Positions 27,341-36,439 of a stretch of 64,000 nucleotides of DNA are shown here, one piece after another (position 1 is the first letter of the stretch; every line of letters starts with the position of its first letter). The notes below the pieces were generated by a model. The model had not been told where the DNA came from. It searched no databases and saw only the letters and a program-made list of their open reading frames with translations. The position numbers and the translations under genes were made by a program. The stretch lies in contig NZ_NIVS01000037.1 in assembly GCF_002205165.1 (NCBI RefSeq), forward strand, positions 1 to 64,000. The letters are read 5' to 3'. The stretch comes from Stenotrophomonas maltophilia. Lineage in GTDB: Bacteria > Pseudomonadota > Gammaproteobacteria > Xanthomonadales > Xanthomonadaceae.

Positions 27341-27374
27341 GCAGGGATAATCCTGCTAAAATTGCGATCACAAT
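27341..27374. promoter_or_regulatory. Two inverted repeats between divergent SDR and LysR genes
   Basis: GCAGGGATAATCCTGC (27341-27356) is a near-palindrome with GCAGG/CCTGC arms. ATTGCGATCACAAT (27361-27374) has ATTG/CAAT arms and the T-N11-A pattern typical of LysR sites. They lie 28-61 bases before the LysR start codon and are the likely operators for both divergent genes. Confidence 0.5.
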
Positions 27375-27401
27375 TCCAGTTGCATCAACAATAGGTCAAC
27401 C

Positions 27402-28307
27402 ATGGACCGCTTCCAGGAAATGCAGGTCTTCGTCCGGATCGCCGACCGCCAGAGTTTCACCCTGGCGGCCGAGGACCTGCAGATTCCGCGCGCCACGGTG
27501 ACCAACCTGATCAAGCGGCTGGAGCAGCGCATCGGGGTGCGGCTGCTGGAACGCACCACCCGGCAGGTGCGCATGACCCACGATGGCGAGGCCTACTACC
27601 ACCGCTGCGTGCGCCTGCTGACCGATCTGGAAGAGACCGAAAGCGCGTTCCGCGATGCCCCGCCCAAGGGGCTGCTGCGGGTCAATCTGCAGGGCACGCT
27701 GGCCCGGCACGTGGTGATGCCGGCCATGGGCGACTTCCTTGCACGCTATCCCGGCATCACCCTGCACGTGGGCGAGGACGACCGCCTGGTGGACCTGGTC
27801 CGCGAGGGCGTGGACTGCGTGCTGCGCGCGGGCGTTCTGCAGGATTCGTCGTTGATCGGCCGGCAGGTCGCGCTGCTGGAGCAGGTCACTGTCGCCAGCC
27901 CTGCGTATCTGGAGCGCGCAGGCGTGCCGGGCGGGCTGGACGATCTGGCGCAGCATTACGCGGTCGACTATGGCCCCGGTGGCGCACGCTCGGCAGGCCT
28001 GGATTTCCAGCGCGATGGTGAGGTGGTGGAACGGCAGCTGCAGTCGTGCATCTCGGTGACCGGCGCGGACCTGTATACCGGCGCAGCGCTCTCGGGGCTG
28101 GGCCTGATCCAGGTGCCGCGCTATCGCATCGCGCAGGCGCTTGCCGAGGATCAGCTGCGCATCGTGCTGGCAGATCACCCGCCACCGCCGATGCCGGTGT
28201 CCGTCCTCTATCCGCAGAACCGGCAGCTGTCCGCGCGTGTGCGCGTATTCGCACAGTGGCTGGCAGGGTTGTTCGAGCGTACCGCGGGCACCGCAGCATC
28301 CCCCTGA
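27402..28307 (+). CDS. LysR-family transcriptional regulator
   Basis: This is a normal-length LysR protein (301 residues). The helix-turn-helix begins MDRFQEMQVFVRIADRQSFT and continues to about residue 60, followed by the effector-binding domain starting near 90 (GLLRVNLQGTLARHVVMPAM). The family commonly activates a divergent reductase gene, here the SDR at 26551-27288, with palindromes in the shared region. It converges on another LysR gene with a gap of ten bases. Confidence 0.88.
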   Translation: MDRFQEMQVFVRIADRQSFTLAAEDLQIPRATVTNLIKRLEQRIGVRLLERTTRQVRMTHDGEAYYHRCVRLLTDLEETESAFRDAPPKGLLRVNLQGTLARHVVMPAMGDFLARYPGITLHVGEDDRLVDLVREGVDCVLRAGVLQDSSLIGRQVALLEQVTVASPAYLERAGVPGGLDDLAQHYAVDYGPGGARSAGLDFQRDGEVVERQLQSCISVTGADLYTGAALSGLGLIQVPRYRIAQALAEDQLRIVLADHPPPPMPVSVLYPQNRQLSARVRVFAQWLAGLFERTAGTAASP

Positions 28308-28317
28308 CAGCAGATCG

Positions 28318-29217
28318 TCATGCCACCGCCGCCGCGATCTGTTCGCGCAGCCAGCGGTGCGCCGGATCGCGGTGCACGCGTTCATGCCACAGCATCACCA
28401 TCTGGTAGCCAGGCACGTCGATCGGTGCCTCCACCACGCGCAGTGACGGATCGTCGGCCACCAACCGGGCCGGCACCATCGCGACCATATCGGTGCGGCT
28501 GATCACACTGCGCAGATACAGGAAGTGGGGCACTGACAGCGCCACCCTGCGCTGCGCGCCTGCCCGCTCAAGCGCCACATCGGTAACGCCGTGGAAGCCG
28601 CCGCCCATCGGCGAGACGATCACATGGTCCAATGCGCAGAACTGGGCCAGTGTGGGTCGACGCTTCAACCGGGGATGGTCGGCGCGGCCGGCGAGCACGT
28701 AGCGCTCAGTGAACAACGGGCGATGGTGCAGGGCAGGCGGCGCATCGGAGGCAATGTGGAAGGCCAGATCGATCTCGCCACGCTCGGCCTGCTCGACCAT
28801 GCGCCGTGGCGCCAGTTCGACCACGGCCAGCCGGGTGCCAGGGGCGGCCTGGCGCAGGCCGGGCAATGCCGGCAGCAGCGCGGTGGTCTCCCCGTAATCG
28901 GAGGCCATTACGTGCCAGGTGTTGCTGGCCTGCGCCGGGTCGAAGGCCTGGGTCGGGGCCACAGCACGTTCCAGTGCGGCCAGGGCCTCGGCCAATGGCG
29001 CGCGCAGGCCCTCGGCACGCGCGGTGGTCCGCATGCCGCGCGGGCCGGGCAGCAACAGCGGATCATCGAAGAGGTCGCGAAGACGCCCCAACTGCACGCT
29101 TACCGTCGGCTGCGCCAGATGCAGGCGCGCCGCTGCGCGGGTGACGTTTTGCTCTTCCAGCAGGGCCTGCAGGGTGACCAGCAGGTTGAGATCGATGCGG
29201 CGCAGGGTATTGTCCAT
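28318..29217 (-). CDS. LysR-family transcriptional regulator (NodD/NahR-like group)
   Basis: The 299-residue protein has the extended N-terminal helix typical of NodD-like members (RRIDLNLLVTLQALLEEQNVT), then the helix-turn-helix AAARLHLAQPTVSVQLGRL and a substrate-binding domain. It is divergent from the quinone reductase gene at 29301, so it probably controls that gene and itself. The shared region contains a small inverted repeat at 29219-29235. Confidence 0.88.
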   Translation of the reverse strand: MDNTLRRIDLNLLVTLQALLEEQNVTRAAARLHLAQPTVSVQLGRLRDLFDDPLLLPGPRGMRTTARAEGLRAPLAEALAALERAVAPTQAFDPAQASNTWHVMASDYGETTALLPALPGLRQAAPGTRLAVVELAPRRMVEQAERGEIDLAFHIASDAPPALHHRPLFTERYVLAGRADHPRLKRRPTLAQFCALDHVIVSPMGGGFHGVTDVALERAGAQRRVALSVPHFLYLRSVISRTDMVAMVPARLVADDPSLRVVEAPIDVPGYQMVMLWHERVHRDPAHRWLREQIAAAVA

Positions 29218-29218
29218 A

Positions 29219-29235
29219 GCAATTTCGGCGATTGC
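29219..29235. promoter_or_regulatory. Candidate LysR operator between divergent LysR and quinone reductase genes
   Basis: GCAAT and ATTGC arms flank a 7-base spacer directly at the LysR start codon. An ACTATACC block at 29251-29258 may hold the -10 box for the reductase gene. The evidence is position and symmetry only. Confidence 0.35.
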
Positions 29236-29300
29236 GGGAATTCATTTCTACTATACCGTCGCCCTCTCTACCGTAGCAGGATCTCCTCCGTGGAACTGCC

Positions 29301-30080
29301 ATGAACGTTCTGATCGTCTACGCCCACCCCGAACCGACCTCGCTCAGCGGCGCGCTGAACACGTTCGCCGTTGAACGCCTGCAGCAGGCTGGTCACACCG
29401 TGCAGGTCTCCGATCTATATGCCATGCAGTGGAAGGCGCAGGTCGATGCGGCCGACCACGTTGGCCGTGATCCGTCCGTCCCGTTCCATGCTTCGCTGGA
29501 TTCTCGCCAGGCCTACGCCAGCGGCCAGCAGAGTGCCGATATCGCCGCCGAGCAGGACAAGCTGCGTTGGGCCGATGCGCTGATCCTGCAGTTTCCGCTG
29601 TGGTGGTTCTCAATGCCTGCCATCCTCAAGGGCTGGGTGGATCGGGTGTACGCCTACGGGTTCGCGTATGGCGTGGGCGAGCATTCAGACCGCCACTGGG
29701 GCGATCGCTACGGCGAGGGTGCGATGAGCGGCAAGCGCGCGATGCTGGTCGTCACCACCGGTGGCTGGGCGTCGCACTACGCACCGCGTGGCATCAACGG
29801 TTCGATCGAGGATGTGTTGTTCCCGATCCAGCACGGCATCCTGTTCTACCCTGGTTTCGAGGTGCTGCCGCCGCACGTGATCTACCGTACCAGCCGCGTC
29901 GATGAAAGCTCGTTTCCGGTGCTGCTGGAGGAGCTGGGCAAGCGGCTGGACGGGCTGGCGACCGATGCCCCGATTCCCTACCGGCGCCAGAATGGCGGCG
30001 ACTACGAGATCCCTGCCTTGACGCTGCGGCCGGAGCTCGCGCCGGGCGAAACCGGTGCGGTGATCCATCTGCTTCGGTGA
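29301..30080 (+). CDS. NAD(P)H dehydrogenase (quinone), flavodoxin-like fold
   Basis: The 259-residue protein begins MNVLIVYAHPEPTSLSGAL, the FMN/FAD-binding start of the NQO1/MdaB/KefF group, and has the family blocks ADALILQFPLWWFSMPAILKG and GKRAMLVVTTGG. It should perform two-electron reduction of quinones or related electrophiles in the cytoplasm. The divergent LysR regulator fits stress-inducible expression. The C-terminal 60 residues are longer than in MdaB. Confidence 0.88.
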   Translation: MNVLIVYAHPEPTSLSGALNTFAVERLQQAGHTVQVSDLYAMQWKAQVDAADHVGRDPSVPFHASLDSRQAYASGQQSADIAAEQDKLRWADALILQFPLWWFSMPAILKGWVDRVYAYGFAYGVGEHSDRHWGDRYGEGAMSGKRAMLVVTTGGWASHYAPRGINGSIEDVLFPIQHGILFYPGFEVLPPHVIYRTSRVDESSFPVLLEELGKRLDGLATDAPIPYRRQNGGDYEIPALTLRPELAPGETGAVIHLLR

Positions 30081-30161
30081 GAGTGGCGCAATCGCCCAGC
30101 CAGAGGACTGCAACGTCGAATGAGTCCTCCAGAAGCTGATGGATCACCTTTCGGCAGGGCC

Positions 30162-31067
30162 TCAAGGGCTGTCAGAGCCCTCTTCGGCTTCTTGTTTCGC
30201 GTCTTGATGTTTCGGCGGCTTACACACCGGCGGCGTGCGGTTCCCGACAACAGGTTGCTGCGTGCGTGGCGGTGACGTTGTTCGGGGAGGGGACGGTGGT
30301 GAGCAGTAGATGTGGAGCTGGCCCGGGAATCCACCCGCGGCTGCAAAGGCACTGCCGCCCAATGAGTCGGTCGTCTGATAGCCGCCTGCTGCACCCGCGA
30401 CTGAGCCATCTGCTCCGAGCATCTTGTCAATCAGTCTCTTCGTGCCATGTACCGCCACATCGCGAATGGCGCCGGTTGCATCGGCCGCCGTATTGACGCC
30501 GATCTCACCCAGCGCATCGATAAGCGCGCTTTTGACTTCGTCGGCTTCTCCGGCCAGTACCATGCCAGTGCCGGTAAGGCCCTTTACGAAGGTGTCGATC
30601 AGTGATGCCATGGTCCTCCCTGACCCAAGTGGGAGGGATACCAACTTACCGTTGGCTGATGGGGCAGGGGCAGGTGGCGGTGACGGCTGATTCGCCAACC
30701 AGGTCTGGAACAGGATCAGTGTCGCCAGCTTCCTTTCGTCTGCCGGGGCTAACACCGTCCGCCCGCTGGCCTGAGGGAGGCGTTCCGCCAACCGGGCGTC
30801 GATCAGGGCGTTGAAATAGCTAACGTTGGGCGCGTGGTCAGCGCGAGCACGCTTTGTCTCGGCAGCCTGGAAAAGTAGCAGCAGCAGCGTCGCAGCGGCG
30901 AAGATTGCAAGCACTGCGCAGATAGCAGGTTGCCATAGCCGAATTCTGCGCTGTTCCGAAGCGAGCCGCCACTCTCGCTCCATATCACTGCGCTGTTCTA
31001 AACGCGCAATCCGGGCGTCGAGTTCCAAGTACATCCTTTGGCATCTGATAGCCGATTCACTATCCAT
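30162..31067 (-). CDS. Hypothetical single-pass membrane protein with Pro-rich tail
   Basis: I do not recognise the family. The 301-residue protein has a charged N-terminal segment that could form a short coiled coil (LDARIARLEQRSDMEREWRL), one membrane helix at about 45-67, and a soluble part with a Pro-rich linker (SPPPAPAPS near 130). A helical segment follows (GEADEVKSALIDALGEIG), then a C-terminal Pro/Thr-rich tail with two isolated cysteines. The domain after the helix is probably periplasmic. It stands alone, convergent with the quinone reductase and divergent from the APH-fold kinase. Coding is supported by length and a credible membrane segment. Confidence 0.6.
   Translation of the reverse strand: MDSESAIRCQRMYLELDARIARLEQRSDMEREWRLASEQRRIRLWQPAICAVLAIFAAATLLLLLFQAAETKRARADHAPNVSYFNALIDARLAERLPQASGRTVLAPADERKLATLILFQTWLANQPSPPPAPAPSANGKLVSLPLGSGRTMASLIDTFVKGLTGTGMVLAGEADEVKSALIDALGEIGVNTAADATGAIRDVAVHGTKRLIDKMLGADGSVAGAAGGYQTTDSLGGSAFAAAGGFPGQLHIYCSPPSPPRTTSPPRTQQPVVGNRTPPVCKPPKHQDAKQEAEEGSDSP
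30165..30194 (+). terminator. Possible terminator after the quinone reductase gene
   Basis: AGGGCT (30165-30170) and AGCCCT (30176-30181) form a six-bp stem with a five-base loop, followed by a T-rich stretch (CTTCGGCTTCTTG). It overlaps the 3' end of the convergent hypothetical gene. The stem is short, so the call is tentative. Confidence 0.35.
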
Positions 31068-31312
31068 CGTGAGAGGTCCACTCCATTCAGGTCATCATCT
31101 GGCGGGCTTGAGTATCAGGGCCGTCATGGCCCCAAGGTCGCACTTGTTCGATGTCTATCGGCAAGTTACAGGCGAAATTTAGGAAAATGGTTTAATCGAT
31201 GTCGAGATCTCCCTGGGGTTGAATATATTTGTGGATTTCGTGATGGACTGCGCTGGGCGGTACCGAATCGTTCTGCGATAGTCGCGATGTATACATCACG
31301 CGCGTTGGATTG

Positions 31313-32341
31313 ATGCTCCATCCACAAGAGTTGTCCGCGGCGCAGATCAGCCAAGTGCTGGGTGAGGTGTTCGGCGTGCGTGCCAGCACGGTGCTGCAGC
31401 GTGCCGGCGGCGCGGATGCAGGCGCGACGGTGTATCAGGTGGCTGGCCCGGACGGCGCGCGCTGGTGGCTCAAATGCCGCCGCTATGCCGTGGATCCGGT
31501 GGTGTGGGAAGTACTGCACCACCTGCGTGAGCACGCCGGGTTGCGCGAGGTGATCGCACCGCTGCCGACGCGCGATGGGTCGGCGGCAGCGACCTGGGCC
31601 GGTCTGCAGTGGACCCTGTTTCCGTACGTCGAGGCGTTCTCCGGTTTCGAGGAAGCGCTCTCGCGCGGCCATTGGGAACGGCTCGGCCGGGTGCTGCGCC
31701 AGATCCACGACACCCGTCTGCCGGCGAGCCTGTCCGATGGCCTGCGCCGCCCTGGCTTCGACGACGACACCGCGGTGGAGCGGGTGGGCGCGTGGCTGCA
31801 GCGGGCGGATGCGCGGATACCGGTGCGCGATGCCCTGGGCGAGGAGTATCTGGCGTTGTGGTGTCGCCATCGCCAGCGGATCGAGACGGTCTGGCAACGG
31901 TGCCGCGAGCTGCGTGCGGGGATTGGTGAGGAACGATGCGTCCGCGTGCTGTGTCACGCCGATCTGCACGCGGGCAATGTGCTGGTCGGGCCGGGGGCCA
32001 GCGTCTTTCTGATCGACTGGGACGAGATGGTGCTGGCGCCGCGCGAGCGCGATCTGATGTTCATCGGTGCGGGCATCGGCGGGCGCTGGGGGCGCGAGCA
32101 GCCGCCGGGCTTCGGCGAGGGCTATGGGCCGGTCGCGGTGGATCCGCTGCGGGTGGCGTACTACCGCCACTGGCGGATCCTGCAGGATCTGCAGGAATTC
32201 CATGACCTGCTGCTCGAGCCCGGCGCCACGGCGCGCCCACCTGCACAGCGGCGCCAGGCGCTGCGCTACATGGCCGGGCAGTTCGCGCCCGGCAACGTGG
32301 CCGATTGCGCGACCCGTGCCTGGCAGGCCGCGCAGGGCTGA
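31313..32341 (+). CDS. Aminoglycoside phosphotransferase (APH)-fold kinase
   Basis: The 342-residue protein has the APH/choline-kinase fold: the catalytic loop CHADLHAGNVL (His-x-Asp...Asn) near 220 and the metal-binding LIDWDE near 240, with a substrate lysine region ARWWLKCRR near 48. It resembles spectinomycin/aminoglycoside-type phosphotransferases, but many such chromosomal proteins phosphorylate other small molecules, so drug resistance should not be assumed. The start is ATG 31313, directly preceded by an in-frame TTG. It converges on hipA with a gap of nine bases. Confidence 0.75.
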   Translation: MLHPQELSAAQISQVLGEVFGVRASTVLQRAGGADAGATVYQVAGPDGARWWLKCRRYAVDPVVWEVLHHLREHAGLREVIAPLPTRDGSAAATWAGLQWTLFPYVEAFSGFEEALSRGHWERLGRVLRQIHDTRLPASLSDGLRRPGFDDDTAVERVGAWLQRADARIPVRDALGEEYLALWCRHRQRIETVWQRCRELRAGIGEERCVRVLCHADLHAGNVLVGPGASVFLIDWDEMVLAPRERDLMFIGAGIGGRWGREQPPGFGEGYGPVAVDPLRVAYYRHWRILQDLQEFHDLLLEPGATARPPAQRRQALRYMAGQFAPGNVADCATRAWQAAQG

Positions 32342-32350
32342 GGCCGCGAC

Positions 32351-33658
32351 TCAGCGAATGTCCGTACGCAGCGTGCCGCGGATCTGATCGCGCCAGCGCT
32401 CGGCGACGCCGGCCTCGTCGGCAAAGTGCGGCCAGCGCAGCACGCTTTGCCGGACCTGCTCAATGATGTCCCGGGCGCGGCGGGCATTGATCGAGGCCGT
32501 CGCGGCACAGGCGGCCAGGTCGGCCACGTCGAAACCTTCGCGCTTGGCGTTGATCGACATCTGGTGCCGGGCGGTCCAGTCGCCGTCCGGGTTGTACGCC
32601 CAGGTGATGTCGAACGCCGGGGACAGCGACCACTGGCCCTGCCGGTCCATCAGGTAGGCGATGTTCTTGACGTGGTCGTCCTGGTTGCGTGCGATCACGT
32701 TGAACACCATGCGCCGGAACTGATCCTCCAGCTGCGCCATGGGCAGGCGCAACTGGCGCATGACCAGCAGGGCCTGCTCGTAGGAGTAGGCAGTGGGATC
32801 ATTGAAGTCGAAGTGGGCCATCGCCGCCAACGACTGCATGTGGCGTTTGCCTCCTGCATCGGTCCGGTCGAAGCGCTGGGTCATGAAGTGGCGCCGGCCA
32901 CCTTCTTCGAGCAGTCGGCACTCGCTGATCTGGATGCCTGCATCACGCGCCATCAGCGCGTAGGCGTACTCAACCACGCCGTAGCCCTTGGGGTCGGCCA
33001 TTTCCTTGTCGCGGTTGTTCTGCACGCCATCGAACTTGAGCAGCCAGTAGCTGAAGCCCGGCGCTGCCGCGGCCTGGCCCGATCGGACTTCGCCGGTGCC
33101 TTCGTTCCAGGCGATGACGGCCTTGGCCCGTGCGCCACCGGCCGAAGTGCCCACGCGCAAAATGTCCCGCAGCGCGTCGGCACGTTCTTCATCGCCGAAC
33201 GAGGTGCGCAGGTTGTCGCGGTTGCTCAGCACCTCGGTAGCCAGCGCAACCAGCGCATCGATCTGGATTTTGTGGGCCGTCCGCACACGCGGACCATGCA
33301 CGGGCGAGAACTCCAGCGCTCCCATGCCGCGCGTGCCGGTGTAGCAGAGCCGCTCTACCGCATTGAAGCTGTCCGGCGTGCGGCCCTGCGTGGCCAGCCA
33401 CGCATTGATCAGGGTATTGCCGTACTTGTCCGGCAGGGCGTCGGCGAGCAGGCCGGGCAAACCATGGAAGCTGGCCGGGTTGAGGGAAGGGAAACCGTAG
33501 ATCGGATCCGCCGCGAGCGGCATGGTCAGCGGGGCGACCTCAATGCCGGAGCGTGCGAATGCCGGGTCGTAGGCGAATTGCGCGGTCCGCTCGCCGTCTG
33601 CCAGCGTCACCGCGCCGATCCGGCTGCCCCACAGGCGCACCTCGGCCGTGGTGCTCAT
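32351..33658 (-). CDS. hipA: HipA-type serine/threonine kinase toxin
   Basis: HipA proteins phosphorylate aminoacyl-tRNA synthetases (glutamyl-tRNA synthetase in E. coli) and induce dormancy. The 435-residue length is normal. An N-terminal HipA-N1 domain (about 1-100) is followed by the kinase domain. The GTSAGGARAKAV segment corresponds to the flexible P-loop containing the autophosphorylated serine. The catalytic NQDDHVKN near 305 and the metal-binding SPAFDI near 325 are both present, so the kinase looks active. It is coupled to the antitoxin gene by an ATGA overlap (33655-33658). Confidence 0.92.
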   Translation of the reverse strand: MSTTAEVRLWGSRIGAVTLADGERTAQFAYDPAFARSGIEVAPLTMPLAADPIYGFPSLNPASFHGLPGLLADALPDKYGNTLINAWLATQGRTPDSFNAVERLCYTGTRGMGALEFSPVHGPRVRTAHKIQIDALVALATEVLSNRDNLRTSFGDEERADALRDILRVGTSAGGARAKAVIAWNEGTGEVRSGQAAAAPGFSYWLLKFDGVQNNRDKEMADPKGYGVVEYAYALMARDAGIQISECRLLEEGGRRHFMTQRFDRTDAGGKRHMQSLAAMAHFDFNDPTAYSYEQALLVMRQLRLPMAQLEDQFRRMVFNVIARNQDDHVKNIAYLMDRQGQWSLSPAFDITWAYNPDGDWTARHQMSINAKREGFDVADLAACAATASINARRARDIIEQVRQSVLRWPHFADEAGVAERWRDQIRGTLRTDIR

Positions 33659-34005
33659 TGCTCATCGCCCCAGGTCCAGGGCTTGGCGGGTGCCGGCTCG
33701 GCCACCCCCGGTCGCGCACGCTGGCGCTGGTGGCCGCGGCGCTTCAGCAGATCGATCGGATTGGGGCCGTCGCTGGGCAGCATCACATCCAGCGCATCCA
33801 GCCTGCCGAGGGCACGCAGGCATCGGATCAGGTTGGCCAGCTGGGCGGGCGTGCCGTCTTCCAGCCGCTGCACCGTGCGCTTGGAGACACCCGCAGCATC
33901 GGCCAGCTGCTCCTGGGTGATGCCTTGCGAGAGCCGCAGGCGGGCCAGACGTTGCCCCAGCTCCGCCAGGACAGCGTCGTCCGTCATCAGATGTGTGATC
34001 GTCAT
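33655..34005 (-). CDS. hipB: HipB-type XRE antitoxin
   Basis: The 116-residue protein has a helix-turn-helix at about 13-68 (LGQRLARLRLSQGITQEQLA, then VSKRTVQRLEDG). HipB binds and neutralises HipA and represses the operon. The start ATG 34005 is preceded by a strong GGAGGG. The C-terminal tail is charged and Trp-containing. The gene comes before hipA, as is usual, with overlapping stop and start. Two TGACGC-containing inverted repeats lie upstream. Confidence 0.9.
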   Translation of the reverse strand: MTITHLMTDDAVLAELGQRLARLRLSQGITQEQLADAAGVSKRTVQRLEDGTPAQLANLIRCLRALGRLDALDVMLPSDGPNPIDLLKRRGHQRQRARPGVAEPAPAKPWTWGDEQ

Positions 34006-34018
34006 AAGGTGACCCTCC

Positions 34019-34054
34019 TGACGCTTTGTATCGCATTATTGCGATAAAGCGTCA
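34019..34054 (-). promoter_or_regulatory. hipBA proximal operator (36-bp inverted repeat)
   Basis: TGACGCTTT (34019-34027) and AAAGCGTCA (34046-34054) are perfect inverted arms. Between them lies a second perfect repeat, TATCGCA-TTAT-TGCGATA. The structure lies just upstream of the hipB ribosome site and is the likely autoregulatory site. Confidence 0.7.
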
Positions 34055-34102
34055 AGTGTGGCTATTTATGAAGTTCATATGTAAGTTATTTAGCTGGACA
34101 TA

Positions 34103-34142
34103 TATGACGCGTTATAGGGAATTAGATCAATAAAGCGTCATA
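34103..34142 (-). promoter_or_regulatory. hipBA distal operator
   Basis: TATGACGC (34103-34110) and GCGTCATA (34135-34142) form a second inverted repeat with the same TGACGC core as the proximal site, in AT-rich DNA about 50 bases further upstream. Paired operators of this kind allow cooperative HipB binding. Confidence 0.6.
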
Positions 34143-34333
34143 AATGGCGCGTAACGACATTCGTCTGTTCGTCAGGCGGGGCGGCCTTGAGGGCGTGAGA
34201 CAGTGACGCAGGGCACAGGCTGCGGCGGGCTACCAGGACGCTTCCGCAAAGGCGTTGACCTGGTCCGGCGTCCACTCCGCGGCGTTTGCTAAAATTCCCG
34301 GCTCACTCTGGACGCTGTAGAAGAAGGACCTCC
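34143..34333. other. Intergenic region between the hip operators and ugd
   Basis: No gene is seen. The ugd promoter should be here, but no clear -35/-10 pair was found. An AAGGA ribosome site precedes the ugd ATG at 34334. Confidence 0.5.
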
Positions 34334-35500
34334 ATGAAGATCGCCGTTGCCGGTACCGGCTACGTGGGCCTCTCCAACGCGGTGCTGCTCGCGCAGCATC
34401 ACGAGGTGGTGGCACTGGATATCGACCCGGCCAAGGTGGCGATGATCAATGCCCGCCAGTCGCCCATCGAAGATGCCGAGATCGAGGATTTCCTCGCCAA
34501 TCGCGCGCTGAACCTCACCGCCACACTGGATCCGGCGCAGGCCTATCACGGCGCGGACTTCGTCATCGTCGCCACGCCGACGGATTACGATCCCACGTCG
34601 AACTACTTCAACACCGGTTCGGTGGAGGCGGTGATCGCCGATGTGCTGCGGATCAACCCGTCCGCCGTCATCGTCATCAAGTCGACCGTGCCGGTGGGTT
34701 GCACGCGGGCGCTGCGGGCCAAGTTCGGGACGGACACGCTGCTGTTCTCGCCGGAATTCCTCCGTGAAGGCCGCGCGCTGCATGACAACCTGCATCCGAG
34801 CCGGATCATCGTCGGCGAGCGGTCGGAGCGCGCGGCGGTGTTTGCCGCGCTGCTGAAAGAAGGCGCGATCAAGAAGGACGTGCCGGTACTGTTCACCGAC
34901 GCGACCGAGGCCGAGGCGATCAAGCTGTTCTCCAACACCTACCTGGCGATGCGGGTGGCCTACTTCAACGAACTGGATACCTACGCCAGCTCGCACGGGC
35001 TGGACACGCGGCAGATGATCGAAGGCGTCAGCCTGGACCCGCGCATCGGCGGCCATTACAACAACCCGTCCTTCGGCTATGGCGGCTACTGCCTGCCCAA
35101 GGATACGAAGCAGCTGCTGGCCAACTACAGCAAGGTGCCGCAGAACCTGATCCACGCCATCGTCGAGTCCAACCGCACCCGCAAGGATTTCATCGCCGAT
35201 GACATCGTGGCGCGCAACCCGAAGGTGGTGGGCATCTACCGGCTGGTGATGAAGGCCGGCTCGGACAACTTCCGTGCCTCGGCGGTGCAGGGCGTGATGA
35301 AGCGGATCAAGGCGAAGGGCATCGAGGTCATCGTGCACGAGCCGGTGCTCACCGAGGCGACGTTCTACCGCTCCCGCGTGGTGAACGATTTCGCCGCGTT
35401 CCTGGCCGAGGCGGACATCATCGTCGCCAACCGGCTGACGCCGGAGCTGGAGCGCGTGGCGCACAAGGTCTACACCCGCGATCTGTTCGGCTCGGATTGA
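34334..35500 (+). CDS. ugd: UDP-glucose 6-dehydrogenase
   Basis: This NAD-dependent enzyme oxidises UDP-glucose twice to UDP-glucuronate, a precursor of acidic polysaccharides. The 388-residue length equals the short E. coli-type enzyme. The Rossmann motif [10 protein letters not shown] is at about 7-16, KSTVPVG lies near 115, and the catalytic cysteine lies in [10 protein letters not shown] near 253. The C-terminal UDP-binding domain ends ...LFGSD. I start at ATG 34334, after AAGGA; an upstream in-frame Met at 34286 lacks a ribosome site. It stands alone, 8 kb from the exopolysaccharide locus, and could feed it. Confidence 0.93.
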   Translation: MKIAVAGTGYVGLSNAVLLAQHHEVVALDIDPAKVAMINARQSPIEDAEIEDFLANRALNLTATLDPAQAYHGADFVIVATPTDYDPTSNYFNTGSVEAVIADVLRINPSAVIVIKSTVPVGCTRALRAKFGTDTLLFSPEFLREGRALHDNLHPSRIIVGERSERAAVFAALLKEGAIKKDVPVLFTDATEAEAIKLFSNTYLAMRVAYFNELDTYASSHGLDTRQMIEGVSLDPRIGGHYNNPSFGYGGYCLPKDTKQLLANYSKVPQNLIHAIVESNRTRKDFIADDIVARNPKVVGIYRLVMKAGSDNFRASAVQGVMKRIKAKGIEVIVHEPVLTEATFYRSRVVNDFAAFLAEADIIVANRLTPELERVAHKVYTRDLFGSD

Positions 35501-35503
35501 TTC

Positions 35504-35527
35504 CCGGGGGGGCTATTCCCCCGGTTT
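35504..35527. terminator. Possible bidirectional terminator between ugd and the EamA gene
   Basis: CCGGGGG (35504-35510) and CCCCCGG (35518-35524) form a GC-rich stem with a seven-base loop, followed by TTT on the plus strand. It overlaps the stop codon of the convergent EamA gene. The U tract is short. Confidence 0.45.
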
Positions 35528-36439
35528 GGCTGCCGCCGTCGCGGCTTGTGATTTCGCCCGCCGTGCCAGCACTGCTTCGCGGTGGGCGATGTAGGCATTC
35601 GCGCCGAGGATGATGCCGGCGCCGATCACGGTCCAGCGGTCCAGCGTTTCATTGAACAGCAGCCAGCCCAGCAGGCTTACCAGCGGTAGCTGCATGAAGC
35701 TGATCGGGGTCAGCGCGGACACCTCGCCCAGGCGCAGGGCGCGCGTCCACAGCAGCTGGCCCAGCGTGCCGAGCACACCGGTGGCCACCAGCCAGACCCA
35801 CGCCAGGCCGGTCGGCCAGACCCACACGAACAGCGCCGGCACCAGCGACAGCGGCACCCAGAACACATAGGTGTAGAACACCACCGTGTCGGCGCTGTCC
35901 ACGCGGGTGAGCTGCTTGATCTGGATCGCCACCAGCGAACTGAGCACCGCCGCGCCCACCGCCACCAGCGTGCCGGGGGTGAAGCTGGTCGAGCCCGGGC
36001 GCACGATGATCAGCACGCCGATGAAGCCGATGATCACCGCCGCCCAGCGGCGCATGCGCACCGTTTCGCCCAGCCACAGCACGGCGGCAATGGTGACGAA
36101 CAGCGGGGTAGAGTAGGAGAGCGAGATGGCTTGTGAGATCGGCAGGTGGCCGATCGCCCAGAACGCACACAGCATCGAGGCCAGCCCGATCGCACTGCGC
36201 AGGAAGTAGCGCGGCAACTGCTGCGTCTTCAGCGGCGCGCTGCCCGGCCGGATCAGCATCGGCAGCAGCGCCAGCAGGCCGAAGGCGTTGCGGAAGAACG
36301 CCACTTCCTGGGTCGGCACGTAGCGGGTGGCGTAGCGGATCGCGATCGCCATCAGGCCGAAGGCCAGGGTACTGCCGAGCATCAGCAGGGCGGCCCGCAA
36401 TGGCGTGGCCACCGGTAACGCGGGGGCGGGGTTCACCAC
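35513..36439 (-). CDS. EamA (DMT) family transporter
   Basis: This is a ten-helix inner-membrane protein of 308 residues made of two EamA repeats, each of about five helices (first repeat from [20 protein letters not shown], second from [20 protein letters not shown]). Relatives export amino acids, nucleotides or drugs; substrate unknown. The start appears to be GTG at 36439, overlapping the murB stop by seven bases, so it may be translationally coupled to murB and pyrD upstream. Confidence 0.85.
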   Translation of the reverse strand: MVNPAPALPVATPLRAALLMLGSTLAFGLMAIAIRYATRYVPTQEVAFFRNAFGLLALLPMLIRPGSAPLKTQQLPRYFLRSAIGLASMLCAFWAIGHLPISQAISLSYSTPLFVTIAAVLWLGETVRMRRWAAVIIGFIGVLIIVRPGSTSFTPGTLVAVGAAVLSSLVAIQIKQLTRVDSADTVVFYTYVFWVPLSLVPALFVWVWPTGLAWVWLVATGVLGTLGQLLWTRALRLGEVSALTPISFMQLPLVSLLGWLLFNETLDRWTVIGAGIILGANAYIAHREAVLARRAKSQAATAAAKPGE

